From: an uncultured Eubacteriales bacterium
GTDB taxonomy: Bacteria; Bacillota; Clostridia; Oscillospirales; Acutalibacteraceae
DNA: 11,846 nucleotides
NCBI GenBank assembly: GCA_900313125.1
Contig: OMPZ01000179.1
Location: 1 to 11,846 of the forward strand
Direction of reading: 5' to 3'
The notes under the pieces were generated by a model. It saw only the letters and a list, made by a program, of their open reading frames with translations. It ran no database searches and was not told the DNA's origin. The translations under genes and the position numbers were made by a program. Shown here one piece after another: positions 1 to 5,534 of the stretch (its first letter is position 1; the number at the start of each line of letters is the position of its first letter).

Positions 1-5
1 ATTCA

Positions 6-64
6 CCGAAAAAGCCCTTCGGAAGCCTGTGGAGGACGGTTTCCGAAGGGTGAAGTTCTTTCGG
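6..64 (+). promoter_or_regulatory. Structured 5' leader hairpin upstream of the spore protein gene
   Basis: A perfect 10 bp inverted repeat, CCCTTCGGAA (15-24) and TTCCGAAGGG (41-50), encloses a 16-nt loop. An outer 6 bp stem, CCGAAA (6-11) with TTTCGG (59-64), can close the whole element. The loop contains GGAGG (31-35), which looks like a Shine-Dalgarno core. On the plus strand no T-run follows, so it is not a good terminator for a gene entering from the left. On the minus strand the inner stem is followed by CTTTTT, so a minus-strand terminator is an alternative reading. The element may extend beyond the left edge of the window. The pairing is seen directly; a regulatory role is inferred. 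Confidence 0.5.
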
Positions 65-68
65 AGAC

Positions 69-96
69 TCTCCTTCATAAATTCTATGAAAGGAGA
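69..96 (+). promoter_or_regulatory. Hairpin covering the Shine-Dalgarno site of the spore protein gene
   Basis: TCTCCTT (69-75) pairs with AAGGAGA (90-96), and CAT (76-78) continues with ATG (86-88) across a single bulged A at 89. This leaves a 7-nt loop. The paired AAGGAG is the ribosome-binding site that decides the ATG at 105, with 9 nt between them. The folded RNA would hide the site. TCTCC (69-73) could instead pair with GGAGG (31-35) in the upstream loop, which would free the site. The pairings are seen; the switch is inferred. Confidence 0.5.
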
Positions 97-104
97 AAAA
101 TAAT

Positions 105-305
105 ATGTCATCTAAGAACAACAATAAGCTCAATGTCCCCGAGGCAAGAGAGGCTATGGACCGTTTCAAGATGGAGTGCGCAAACGAAGTAGGCGTGAAC
201 CTCAAGGAAGGATATAACGGCGAGCTCACATCGAGACAGGCGGGTTCCGTAGGCGGTCAGATGGTCAAGAAGATGATCGAAAGCTACGAGCAGTCCATGA
301 AGTAA
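105..305 (+). CDS. Small acid-soluble spore protein, alpha/beta type
   Basis: This 66-residue protein is a DNA-binding spore protein of the SspA/SspC family. Members coat forespore DNA, hold it in an A-like form, and protect it from UV and heat; during germination they are cut by the protease GPR and used as an amino acid source. The family is recognised from the core LNVPEAREAMDRFK (residues 9-22), the helix segment ANEVGVNL (26-33) and the C-terminal signature RQAGSVGGQMVKKMI (44-58). Length is typical. The GPR region reads KMECANE (22-28); the expected cut after Glu24 would have Cys in place of the usual Ile or Phe. The start is fixed by AAGGAG at 90-95. No sigma-G promoter is visible before the left edge. 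The family call is secure; the paralog name is not. Confidence 0.95.
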   Translation: MSSKNNNKLNVPEAREAMDRFKMECANEVGVNLKEGYNGELTSRQAGSVGGQMVKKMIESYEQSMK

Positions 306-318
306 TAAAGCCCCGGCT

Positions 319-324
319 TATACT
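319..324 (+). promoter_or_regulatory. Possible -10 element of the RNA candidate
   Basis: TATACT lies 14 bp after the spore protein stop, and a start about 7 nt downstream would fall near 331, the base of the long hairpin. The bases 17 nt upstream (296-301) do not resemble TTGACA, so as a vegetative promoter it is weak. The RNA could instead be the 3' part of the spore protein transcript. Confidence 0.3.
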
Positions 325-327
325 AAT

Positions 328-573
328 CTCTAACTAAAACCTTAAAAAGATTTTTGAGGATAATTCTCCGAGGACAAGGAAGAGTCCGCAGTAATACTGT
401 CGTATTTCAAGGACGATGACGCAGTACTCGGGGAATTAGACCGAAAAGATTTAAAGTGTTTTATTAGAGTTTAGAATTAATATTACCCTGAATAATACCG
501 CGTCTGCGTTTTACGGACACGGATAATAACGACAGACCGAAACGTGATGCGTTCCGGTCTGTTTATCTTTTTT
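328..573 (+). ncRNA. Candidate structured non-coding RNA (or structured 3' UTR)
   Basis: This ORF-free stretch of about 245 nt folds into three consecutive hairpins. The first spans 328-469: CTCTAA (328-333) pairs with TTAGAG (464-469), TAAAAC (335-340) with GTTTTA (458-463), and an uninterrupted 12 bp helix joins 361-372 to 427-438 with one G-U pair. An apical hairpin, TACTG (395-399) with CAGTA (422-426) and TCGT (400-403) with ACGA (413-416), sits on top, leaving a one-sided 22-nt bulge (373-394) that can itself form GGAC/GTCC. The second is 498-522 (CCG, GTC and CGT arms). The third is the terminator at 533-573. I recognise no known family: no SRP GGAA tetraloop, no RNase P core and no tmRNA ends. 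It lies between a spore protein gene and a convergent gene, so it is either an independent small RNA or the tail of the spore protein mRNA. Confidence 0.5.
533..573 (+). terminator. Rho-independent terminator, plus strand
   Basis: CAGACCG (533-539) pairs with CGGTCTG (555-561), and AACG (541-544) with CGTT (550-553) around a TGATG loop, with one A-C mismatch. TTTATC and then six T (568-573) follow. It ends the spore protein/RNA unit. Its T-tract covers the stop codon of the convergent dockerin gene. On the minus strand the tail is only weakly T-rich, so it may serve that gene poorly. Confidence 0.85.
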
Positions 574-1915
574 GCTGTATCGTGTATTTGCCGTTGATAC
601 TGCGGTAGAGTGCCGCCGCGTCTTTCAGATCGACCGTGCCGTCGGGGAATACGTCCGCCGCCGTGAGGTACGCGCCGTTAAGCGCTGCCGTGCCGAGAAT
701 GTGATCTTCAAGCTGCTTTACATCGCGGCTGTTTATGCTGCCCTCGCCCGTCACGTCGCCAAACACCACAGCAGTACAGCCTCCATCTCCGGGAAATACG
801 ACGTTCAGCCCCGTGCCTATCACGCCGCTTGACTTTTCCGCGCCGTTTTGAGCGTAAAACCTTGCGTCTGCGCCGACGGCTTTTCTGAATGCCGCGACGG
901 TCGTGCCCGGCTCGATCCCGGTAACGAGACGGTTTTGAGTGTCGATAATGTAATCGTGCGAGTTTCCGGGTGCAATTGCCGAGGACGTTTCGCTCTCGAT
1001 CCTTTCGTAGATATCGTCGGCAGAAAAGATCTCTGCGTCAACGCCGCTGCCGCGGGGAGTAAAGCAGCCGCAGACATTCCCGTTTCCGCAAATGAACGAG
1101 CCTTCTTCGGCGGGGCAAAGCTCCACTTTGTCGGAGCCGTTCACAGCCGTGAGGTATCCGCCCGTTCTGCCGACGAGCCAGTCGCCTGCGCGTGCTGCTC
1201 CGTGAGTCGGGTCGAAGCCGTCGAAAACTATACTCTCTCCGTCGGCTGTATAAATTGTCGAATCGTCGGCGGCAAAGCCGTCGGAAAGCGGATAGACGCG
1301 CTCGGTGTATATCGGCAGTCTGACCTCGCTTTCGCCGGAAATGACGATCAGCCCGTTTGAGGTCGCGCAGTAAACATAATAACCGTCGGGCGACGACGTC
1401 AGCGAGTAGCCCTTCGCTTTGAGCGGTATCTCGCGTTCAAACAGAAAATCTGACGAATACACCAGCACAGACGACGGCGTCATCATATAAAAACGCTCGC
1501 CGTCGAACGCAAATGTGCAGTCCTGACGCGGCGAGACATTGTTGATCGTTCCGGCAACGGTAACGCCGGAATAATGATCGTATATTCTTATCGTTACATA
1601 AAGCATAGGCGCGCCGTTTTCAATAGCGGCGCCGTTTTGGAAGAAACAGAATTTCCCGTCGTGATACGCGAAGGGTACGCCCTCGCTATCTATTCCGGGC
1701 ATCACGTTATTATTAGCGAAATTTTTGTCAATTTCTGTCACATTGTACATATTGTTTTTACTGCTTAAAATGAGAAAATTTTCGTCATTACCGTCATAAA
1801 CGCCGAGTACGCTGCCTATATCGTCAAGATACGAAGCGGCGCTGCTTTTCGGGGCGAAAATAAAGGCGGCGGCAAACGAAAGCAGAACTGACAAAATGAT
1901 AACGCGGCGGCGCAT
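563..1915 (-). CDS. Secreted dockerin-containing protein, repeat-rich N-terminal part
   Basis: This is a 450-residue exported protein. Residues 1-26 form a signal peptide: MRRR, a hydrophobic core, then a cut site near SSA-ASY. Residues 27-310 show alternating short beta-like strands with repeated Gly/Asp turns (for example DGKFCFF, DGERFYMM, PDGYYVY), which suggests a beta-propeller-like sensor or binding domain without a recognisable enzyme motif. Residues 322-385 (YIIDTQNRLVTGIEPGTTV onward) match a module often found just before dockerins in clostridial surface proteins. Residues 386-442 are a type I dockerin with two calcium-loop repeats (GDVTGEGSINSRD and ADVFPDGTVDLKD); in the first, Glu replaces the usual third-position Asp. 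The start lies 1 nt after the rnhA stop and has only a weak SD, so translation is probably coupled. Binding to a cohesin is known for the family; the ligand of the N-terminal domain is unknown. Confidence 0.8.
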   Translation of the reverse strand: MRRRVIILSVLLSFAAAFIFAPKSSAASYLDDIGSVLGVYDGNDENFLILSSKNNMYNVTEIDKNFANNNVMPGIDSEGVPFAYHDGKFCFFQNGAAIENGAPMLYVTIRIYDHYSGVTVAGTINNVSPRQDCTFAFDGERFYMMTPSSVLVYSSDFLFEREIPLKAKGYSLTSSPDGYYVYCATSNGLIVISGESEVRLPIYTERVYPLSDGFAADDSTIYTADGESIVFDGFDPTHGAARAGDWLVGRTGGYLTAVNGSDKVELCPAEEGSFICGNGNVCGCFTPRGSGVDAEIFSADDIYERIESETSSAIAPGNSHDYIIDTQNRLVTGIEPGTTVAAFRKAVGADARFYAQNGAEKSSGVIGTGLNVVFPGDGGCTAVVFGDVTGEGSINSRDVKQLEDHILGTAALNGAYLTAADVFPDGTVDLKDAAALYRSINGKYTIQQKR

Positions 1916-1916
1916 T

Positions 1917-2351
1917 TTACCGATATTTCTCGGCAGCGGCTACAGCCAAGCGGTCGCAGCGCTCGTTTTCGGGGTGACCGTTATGCCCTCTGACCCATAC
2001 GAACTTCACGCTGTGGCGCTCAAGCAGCGCCAGCATCTCGATCCACAGGTCGGTATTGGGAACGGCCTCGCCTTTTTTTACCCAGTTCTTCGCTTTCCAG
2101 TTGTATACCCAGCCATTGTTCACCGAATTGCAGACATACTGCGAGTCGCTGTACAGCGTAACGCCGCACGGCTCCTTGAGACATTTCAAGGCTTCGATAA
2201 CGGCAAGCATTTCCATACGGTTGTTTGTGGTATGGGGCTGACCGCCGCTTATCTCTTTTTCGGCAGTACCGTAGCGCAGCACAGCCCCCCAGCCGCCCGG
2301 TCCGGGGTTGCCCTTACACGCGCCGTCGGTGAAGATCTCTACATTTTTCAT
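1917..2351 (-). CDS. rnhA: Ribonuclease HI
   Basis: RNase HI cuts the RNA strand of RNA/DNA hybrids such as R-loops and primer remnants in the cytoplasm. This 144-residue protein is colinear with the E. coli enzyme. It has the opening IFTDGACKGNPGPGGWG (6-22) and the complete metal-binding set Asp9, Glu47, Asp69 and Asp133, with the catalytic loop His at 123 (RGHNGHPENERCD). The basic handle region WKAKNWVKKGE (85-95) is present, as in the E. coli type and unlike handle-less forms. GGAGG lies 9 nt before the ATG, and a strong vegetative promoter lies at 2380-2408. A dockerin gene follows after 1 nt, an odd operon partner for RNase H. Confidence 0.97.
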   Translation of the reverse strand: MKNVEIFTDGACKGNPGPGGWGAVLRYGTAEKEISGGQPHTTNNRMEMLAVIEALKCLKEPCGVTLYSDSQYVCNSVNNGWVYNWKAKNWVKKGEAVPNTDLWIEMLALLERHSVKFVWVRGHNGHPENERCDRLAVAAAEKYR

Positions 2352-2379
2352 TTTCTTCCCTCCGGAATTATTGCTTATA

Positions 2380-2408
2380 ATTTTACCATATTTTTGAGCT
2401 GTTTACAA
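2380..2408 (-). promoter_or_regulatory. Vegetative promoter of rnhA
   Basis: On the minus strand, TTGTAA (2408-2403) is followed after exactly 17 bp by TAAAAT (2385-2380), with TGG directly before it giving an extended -10. It lies 29 bp upstream of the rnhA start and just after the terminator of the preceding gene, so rnhA and the dockerin gene form one unit. Confidence 0.8.
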
Positions 2409-2417
2409 TAGCAGGAA

Positions 2418-2457
2418 ATAAAAAAATCCGCCGAAAGCGATAATCTGCTTTCGGCGG
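2418..2457 (-). terminator. Rho-independent terminator of the cytidylate kinase-like gene
   Basis: A perfect 11 bp stem, CCGCCGAAAGC (2428-2438) and GCTTTCGGCGG (2447-2457), has an 8-nt loop. On the minus strand it is followed by ATTTTTTATTT. It starts about 20 bp after the stop of the upstream gene, which separates it from rnhA. Confidence 0.93.
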
Positions 2458-2476
2458 TCATGGTTTATCGTTTGAT

Positions 2477-3097
2477 TCAGCGGTCAACAAAGCCCCTGAG
2501 CTTCATATATTCGCAGATGAGTTCGACAGACGCGTCTATTCCGAGCTTGCCGCTGTCTACGGTCAGGTCGCTGGAGTTTACCTCGCCCCAGCGCTTGTCG
2601 AGCGAATAGAAGTTGTAGAACGACGCGCGCTTTTTGTCGGTCTTGATTATGCGCTCGCGGGCCTTGTCGGCTGACAGACCGTCGCGCTCCTTTACGCGCG
2701 CTATCTTCGTCTCCATGTCGGCATGGATAAACACCGAGACCATGTTCGGGTCGTCGCTCAGGATAGAGTCGGCACAGCGTCCGATTATAACGCACGAGCC
2801 TTCCGCGGCGATCTTCTTGATCGTTTCGACCTGAGCCTGGAACACCTTCTGGTTTATCGGCACCTCGGTGAACGACATCGGGTACGCGTCCATTGCGAGT
2901 GAAAAGAGCAGGCTCTTCGACGGCATTTCGTCGTAATACTCAACGAGGCTTTTTGACATTCCGCTGTCCTGCGCGATCTTTGACAAAAGCTCCTTGTCGT
3001 AAAACTTAACGCCGAGCTTTTCTGCGAGCTTGCGCCCGATCTCGTGGCCGCCGCTGCCGTACTGCCTGCTGACTGCGATCACAAATTTCTTACTCAT
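2477..3097 (-). CDS. Cytidylate kinase-like family protein
   Basis: This 206-residue protein belongs to the cytidylate kinase-like P-loop family common in gut Clostridia. The N-terminal VSRQYGSGGHEIGRKLAE (9-26) is the variant nucleotide-binding loop of this family, in which the usual GKS/T lysine position is replaced (GSGG-H-EIG). Further marks are VIIGRCAD (103-110), the ERDG turn (137-140), the arginine- and tyrosine-rich stretch KKRASFYNFYS (155-165) that resembles a lid, and SDLTVDSGKLGID (176-188). Canonical Cmk phosphorylates CMP/dCMP, but members of this group are often annotated only by fold, so I do not assign a substrate. AAAGGAG lies 9 nt before the ATG. It has its own promoter and terminator and so appears monocistronic. 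Confidence 0.88.
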   Translation of the reverse strand: MSKKFVIAVSRQYGSGGHEIGRKLAEKLGVKFYDKELLSKIAQDSGMSKSLVEYYDEMPSKSLLFSLAMDAYPMSFTEVPINQKVFQAQVETIKKIAAEGSCVIIGRCADSILSDDPNMVSVFIHADMETKIARVKERDGLSADKARERIIKTDKKRASFYNFYSLDKRWGEVNSSDLTVDSGKLGIDASVELICEYMKLRGFVDR

Positions 3098-3130
3098 AAA
3101 AACACGCTCCTTTGCCCTATTATTGATTTT

Positions 3131-3159
3131 ATTTTACCATAGTTTCTGCACATTTTCAA
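3131..3159 (-). promoter_or_regulatory. Vegetative promoter of the cytidylate kinase-like gene
   Basis: On the minus strand, TTGAAA (3159-3154) and TAAAAT (3136-3131) are separated by 17 bp, with TGG before the -10. The 11-mer TATGGTAAAAT is identical to that in the rnhA promoter. It lies 34 bp upstream of the ATG. Confidence 0.8.
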
Positions 3160-3213
3160 GTAAAATTCGTGTAATTTATGAATAATTTTTGTTTATATAG
3201 TCACACAGGCTGT

Positions 3214-3984
3214 TCACACGGGGTCGCCGATAAACATAACCTCGTCGGTGAAAACGCTCGACGTTATAAACTCAACATCAGGGAATTCAGCCGCAAGACG
3301 CTCGCCGAGCGGCTTTATTACGACGTCCTCGCTTCTGTAGTGACCGAGGGTAAAGACGCTTATTCCGGCTTCGTTTGCAAAAAGCAGTTCGTGGTGCTTT
3401 ATCTCGCCGGTGATAAACGCGTCGCAGCCCTCCTTAGCGGCGGAGAATATCTCGCTGCCGCCGCCGCCCGAGCACAGCCCGACTTTGCTTATCATGCCGC
3501 TGCCCGGCGTGTACGAAAAGCCGCTTAATTTGAGACGATCCTTGAGCGTCTCGGCAAACTGACGCGCCGTAACGGGCTGCTCGACCTTTGCGACAAACAA
3601 AAGCTCGTTTGAAGGGCTCGCCTCGCAGCCTACAAGACCCGACGCCTTCGCAAGCGCGGTATTCACGCCGAAAACGGGCGATTTATCGAGGTTCGTGTGC
3701 GCGCACAGGCACGAAAGCCCGAGAGCTGCCGCGCGGTAAACGGGGCTGTCTGAAAGAACGCGCTTTATCCCGCCGAAAATGACAGGGTGATGACTGATGA
3801 TAAGCTGAGCGCCCAACGCGTGAGCCTCGTCTGCAACGCCGTTCGTGATGTCGAGCGAAAGCAGCGCCTTTGTCACCTGCGCGTTCTTGTCGCCGACGAG
3901 TATGCCTACGTTGTCCCATTCCTCTGCGCTGTCGAACGGGGCAAAGCTGTCGATATAGCTGTAAATGTCTTTAACGGTCGTCAT
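3214..3984 (-). CDS. Nif3-like dinuclear metal centre protein (YqfO family)
   Basis: This is a 256-residue member of the Nif3/YqfO family (GTP cyclohydrolase I type 2 homolog), cytoplasmic proteins that form hexamers around a two-metal site and whose reaction is unsettled. Metal-binding motifs are visible: ISHHP (63-67), AHTNLD (95-100) and GHYRSE (214-219), plus GEIKHHE (193-199). It is the short form; it lacks the inserted middle domain of the about 370-residue B. subtilis YqfO. I chose the ATG at 3984 because GGAG lies 9 nt upstream. A longer in-frame TTG at 3993 directly abuts that GGAG and cannot use it. The gene overlaps the 3' end of trmK by 14 nt. The trmK-nif3 pairing is conserved in Firmicutes and implies co-translation. 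No clear terminator follows. Confidence 0.93.
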   Translation of the reverse strand: MTTVKDIYSYIDSFAPFDSAEEWDNVGILVGDKNAQVTKALLSLDITNGVADEAHALGAQLIISHHPVIFGGIKRVLSDSPVYRAAALGLSCLCAHTNLDKSPVFGVNTALAKASGLVGCEASPSNELLFVAKVEQPVTARQFAETLKDRLKLSGFSYTPGSGMISKVGLCSGGGGSEIFSAAKEGCDAFITGEIKHHELLFANEAGISVFTLGHYRSEDVVIKPLGERLAAEFPDVEFITSSVFTDEVMFIGDPV

Positions 3985-4669
3985 GGATATCAACTCCGAA
4001 TCTGTTTTTTATTTCTGCGATGACCTCGTCGTAGGGTGTCGTGTCGCCGCCGCCAAGGGAAACACCGCGCCTTTTTTTCACAAGCTTTGAAAGAATGTTC
4101 TGCATATAGTCGCGCGCAAGGCTGCCGTCGTTTTCAAGCTTACCGATATAGCAAAACGGCATCGAGGGAGTGAATGCATTTCCCGTATAAGCCGCGTGGA
4201 TAACGGTGTAGCTTTTGCCGCCGTGGGCGCAGGGCGTTTCGCTCAGCAGCTCAAAGCCGTTTTCGCTGAGGTACTGCCTGAGAGTATGCGCCTTCGTCAT
4301 GGGCTGGAGGATCAGGCGTTTTTCCGGGTCTTTGAGCCACGGCGCGCGGCCGATGATATCGCAGATAAGCTCGCCGCCCATGCCCGCCATGACGATATCG
4401 TCCGCTTCGTTTGCGGATATGCCGTCGAGGCCGTTGCACAGTCTCGTTGAAACGATATCGGCGCAGTCGTACCTTTCGATATTTTCCGCGCCCGATGCAA
4501 GGGGCTTTTCGCGCACGTCCGATGCGACCGCCGAGCTGATGACGCCGTTTTTTGCGAGCCATACGGGCAGGTAGGCGTGGTCTGTACCGACGTCCGCAAG
4601 CCTTGCGCCCTGCCTTACAAGCCCCGCGCACACAGACAGTCTGCCGTCAAGTGAAAAAAGCGTTGACAA
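3971..4669 (-). CDS. trmK: tRNA (adenine(22)-N(1))-methyltransferase
   Basis: TrmK methylates N1 of A22 in the tRNA D-arm using S-adenosylmethionine. Numbering from the chosen start gives 232 residues. The SAM-binding motif ADVGTDHAYLP lies at 25-35, the family signature MAGMGG at 94-99, and LILQPM at 119-124, all as in B. subtilis TrmK (YqfN). A longer frame reaches an ATG at 4714, but that ATG sits inside the spacer of a strong promoter (4703-4730), upstream of the expected transcript start, and has no SD. The TTG at 4669 has GGAGGG 6 nt upstream (4676-4681) and gives an N-terminus about as long as that of the B. subtilis protein. The gene leads the two-gene operon with the Nif3-like gene. 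Confidence 0.92.
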   Translation of the reverse strand: MSTLFSLDGRLSVCAGLVRQGARLADVGTDHAYLPVWLAKNGVISSAVASDVREKPLASGAENIERYDCADIVSTRLCNGLDGISANEADDIVMAGMGGELICDIIGRAPWLKDPEKRLILQPMTKAHTLRQYLSENGFELLSETPCAHGGKSYTVIHAAYTGNAFTPSMPFCYIGKLENDGSLARDYMQNILSKLVKKRRGVSLGGGDTTPYDEVIAEIKNRFGVDIHDDR

Positions 4670-4702
4670 ATCTATCCCTCCGAAATTTACCTTATATATC
4701 TT

Positions 4703-4730
4703 ATTATAACTCATACAACAAAAAAGTCAA
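4703..4730 (-). promoter_or_regulatory. Vegetative promoter of trmK
   Basis: On the minus strand, TTGACT (4730-4725) and a perfect TATAAT (4708-4703) are separated by 16 bp. The predicted start is near 4696, about 27 nt before the TTG codon of trmK. Its -35 faces that of upp across 22 bp. Confidence 0.8.
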
Positions 4731-4752
4731 ATTTCGCGCGTCCAAGCGGGAT

Positions 4753-4781
4753 TTGACAAAATCGGGCGGGTGATGTATAAT
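4753..4781 (+). promoter_or_regulatory. Consensus vegetative promoter of upp
   Basis: A perfect TTGACA (4753-4758) and a perfect TATAAT (4776-4781) are separated by exactly 17 bp, so this should be a strong sigma-A promoter. The predicted start is near 4788, giving a leader of about 32 nt. Confidence 0.9.
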
Positions 4782-4819
4782 TAGGTCACTATGCTGTTCT
4801 ACATTAATAATGAAAGGAT

Positions 4820-5464
4820 ATGAACGTTTTGGAAAACAAAAACATCATGATAATGGATCATCCGCTTATCAAACACAAAATATCTCTGCTCAGAGATAAA
4901 AACACAGGTACGGGCGAGTTCAGAAGTCTCGTTGAAGAGATCGCAATGCTCATGGCGTATGAGTCGCTGAGAAACCTTCCCCTTGAGGACACAGAGATCG
5001 AAACACCGATCGAGAAGTGTACCGTGCCGATGGTGTCGGGCAAGAAGCTCGCTATCGTACCGATACTTCGCGCAGGTCTCGGCATGGTCAGCGGTATCCT
5101 CAACCTCGTTCCTACAGCAAAGGTCGGTCATATCGGTCTTTGCAGAAATGAGGAAACTCATCTTCCCCAGCAGTATTACTGCAAGCTGCCCAGCAACCTT
5201 GACCAGCGCGAGGTCATTTTGCTCGACCCGATGCTCGCTACAGGCGGCTCGGCTGCCGCTGCCGTCGATCTTATCAAGGCGCAGGGCTGCAGCAACATCA
5301 AGTTTATGTGTATCATAGCCGCTCCCGAGGGTCTCGAGGTGCTTTCAAAGGCTCACCCCGATATCGATATCTACTGCGGCAGTCTCGACCGCTGCCTCAA
5401 TGAGGACGCGTACATCTGCCCCGGTCTCGGCGACGCGGGCGACAGGATCTTCGGTACAAAATGA
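4820..5464 (+). CDS. upp: Uracil phosphoribosyltransferase
   Basis: Upp makes UMP from uracil and PRPP in pyrimidine salvage. The 214-residue frame covers the whole family: DHPLIKHK (13-20), the segment GKKLAIVPILRAGLGM (74-89), the PRPP loop LLDPMLATGGS (134-144) and the uracil-binding C-terminus PGLGDAGDRIFGTK (201-214). B. subtilis Upp has 209 residues. The start is uncertain: AAAGGA (4813-4818) is only 1 nt before the ATG at 4820, whereas the in-frame TTG at 4829 lies 10 nt from it and would give 211 residues. I keep the ATG as the conventional choice. Transcription is from the consensus promoter just upstream; no perR-like or attenuator structure is evident in the short leader. Confidence 0.95.
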   Translation: MNVLENKNIMIMDHPLIKHKISLLRDKNTGTGEFRSLVEEIAMLMAYESLRNLPLEDTEIETPIEKCTVPMVSGKKLAIVPILRAGLGMVSGILNLVPTAKVGHIGLCRNEETHLPQQYYCKLPSNLDQREVILLDPMLATGGSAAAAVDLIKAQGCSNIKFMCIIAAPEGLEVLSKAHPDIDIYCGSLDRCLNEDAYICPGLGDAGDRIFGTK

Positions 5465-5534
5465 TCTTCTGTTGCAGTTCGGATTCTTTTTTCGATTATT
5501 ATTATAGAGATATTTTCAGAAAGGGATAATAACA

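Noticed and set aside
15..50. Terminator of a plus-strand gene left of the window
   Set aside because: The hairpin is perfect, but no T-run follows on the plus strand; the only T-run is on the minus-strand side.
371..425. SRP RNA or RNase P RNA fragment
   Set aside because: AAGGAAG and GATGACGC superficially recall SRP RNA, but the GGAA-tetraloop helix and the flanking conserved bases are missing, as are the RNase P core motifs.
328..469. 6S RNA
   Set aside because: The long interrupted hairpin is of 6S-like size, but I cannot see a two-sided central bubble or known flanking bases, and the large bulge is one-sided. An Rfam model search would decide.
848..1360. 170-residue plus-strand frame inside the dockerin gene
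   Set aside because: It lies opposite a gene with a signal peptide and a dockerin, has no SD and no recognisable motif; it is a shadow frame.
1896..2411. 171-residue plus-strand frame over rnhA
   Set aside because: It is antisense to a complete RNase HI and runs through the rnhA promoter; no protein-like motif.
3160..3213. Terminator of the trmK-nif3 operon
   Set aside because: The repeated GTGTGA units near 3200 are direct rather than inverted, and no stable stem precedes the A/T-rich stretch.
5465..5534. Terminator of upp and promoter of the dockerin-amidase gene
   Set aside because: There is a T-run at 5487-5492 but only a 4 bp stem before it, and AT-rich -10-like hexamers lack a -35 at 16-18 bp. 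Neither is strong enough to list.
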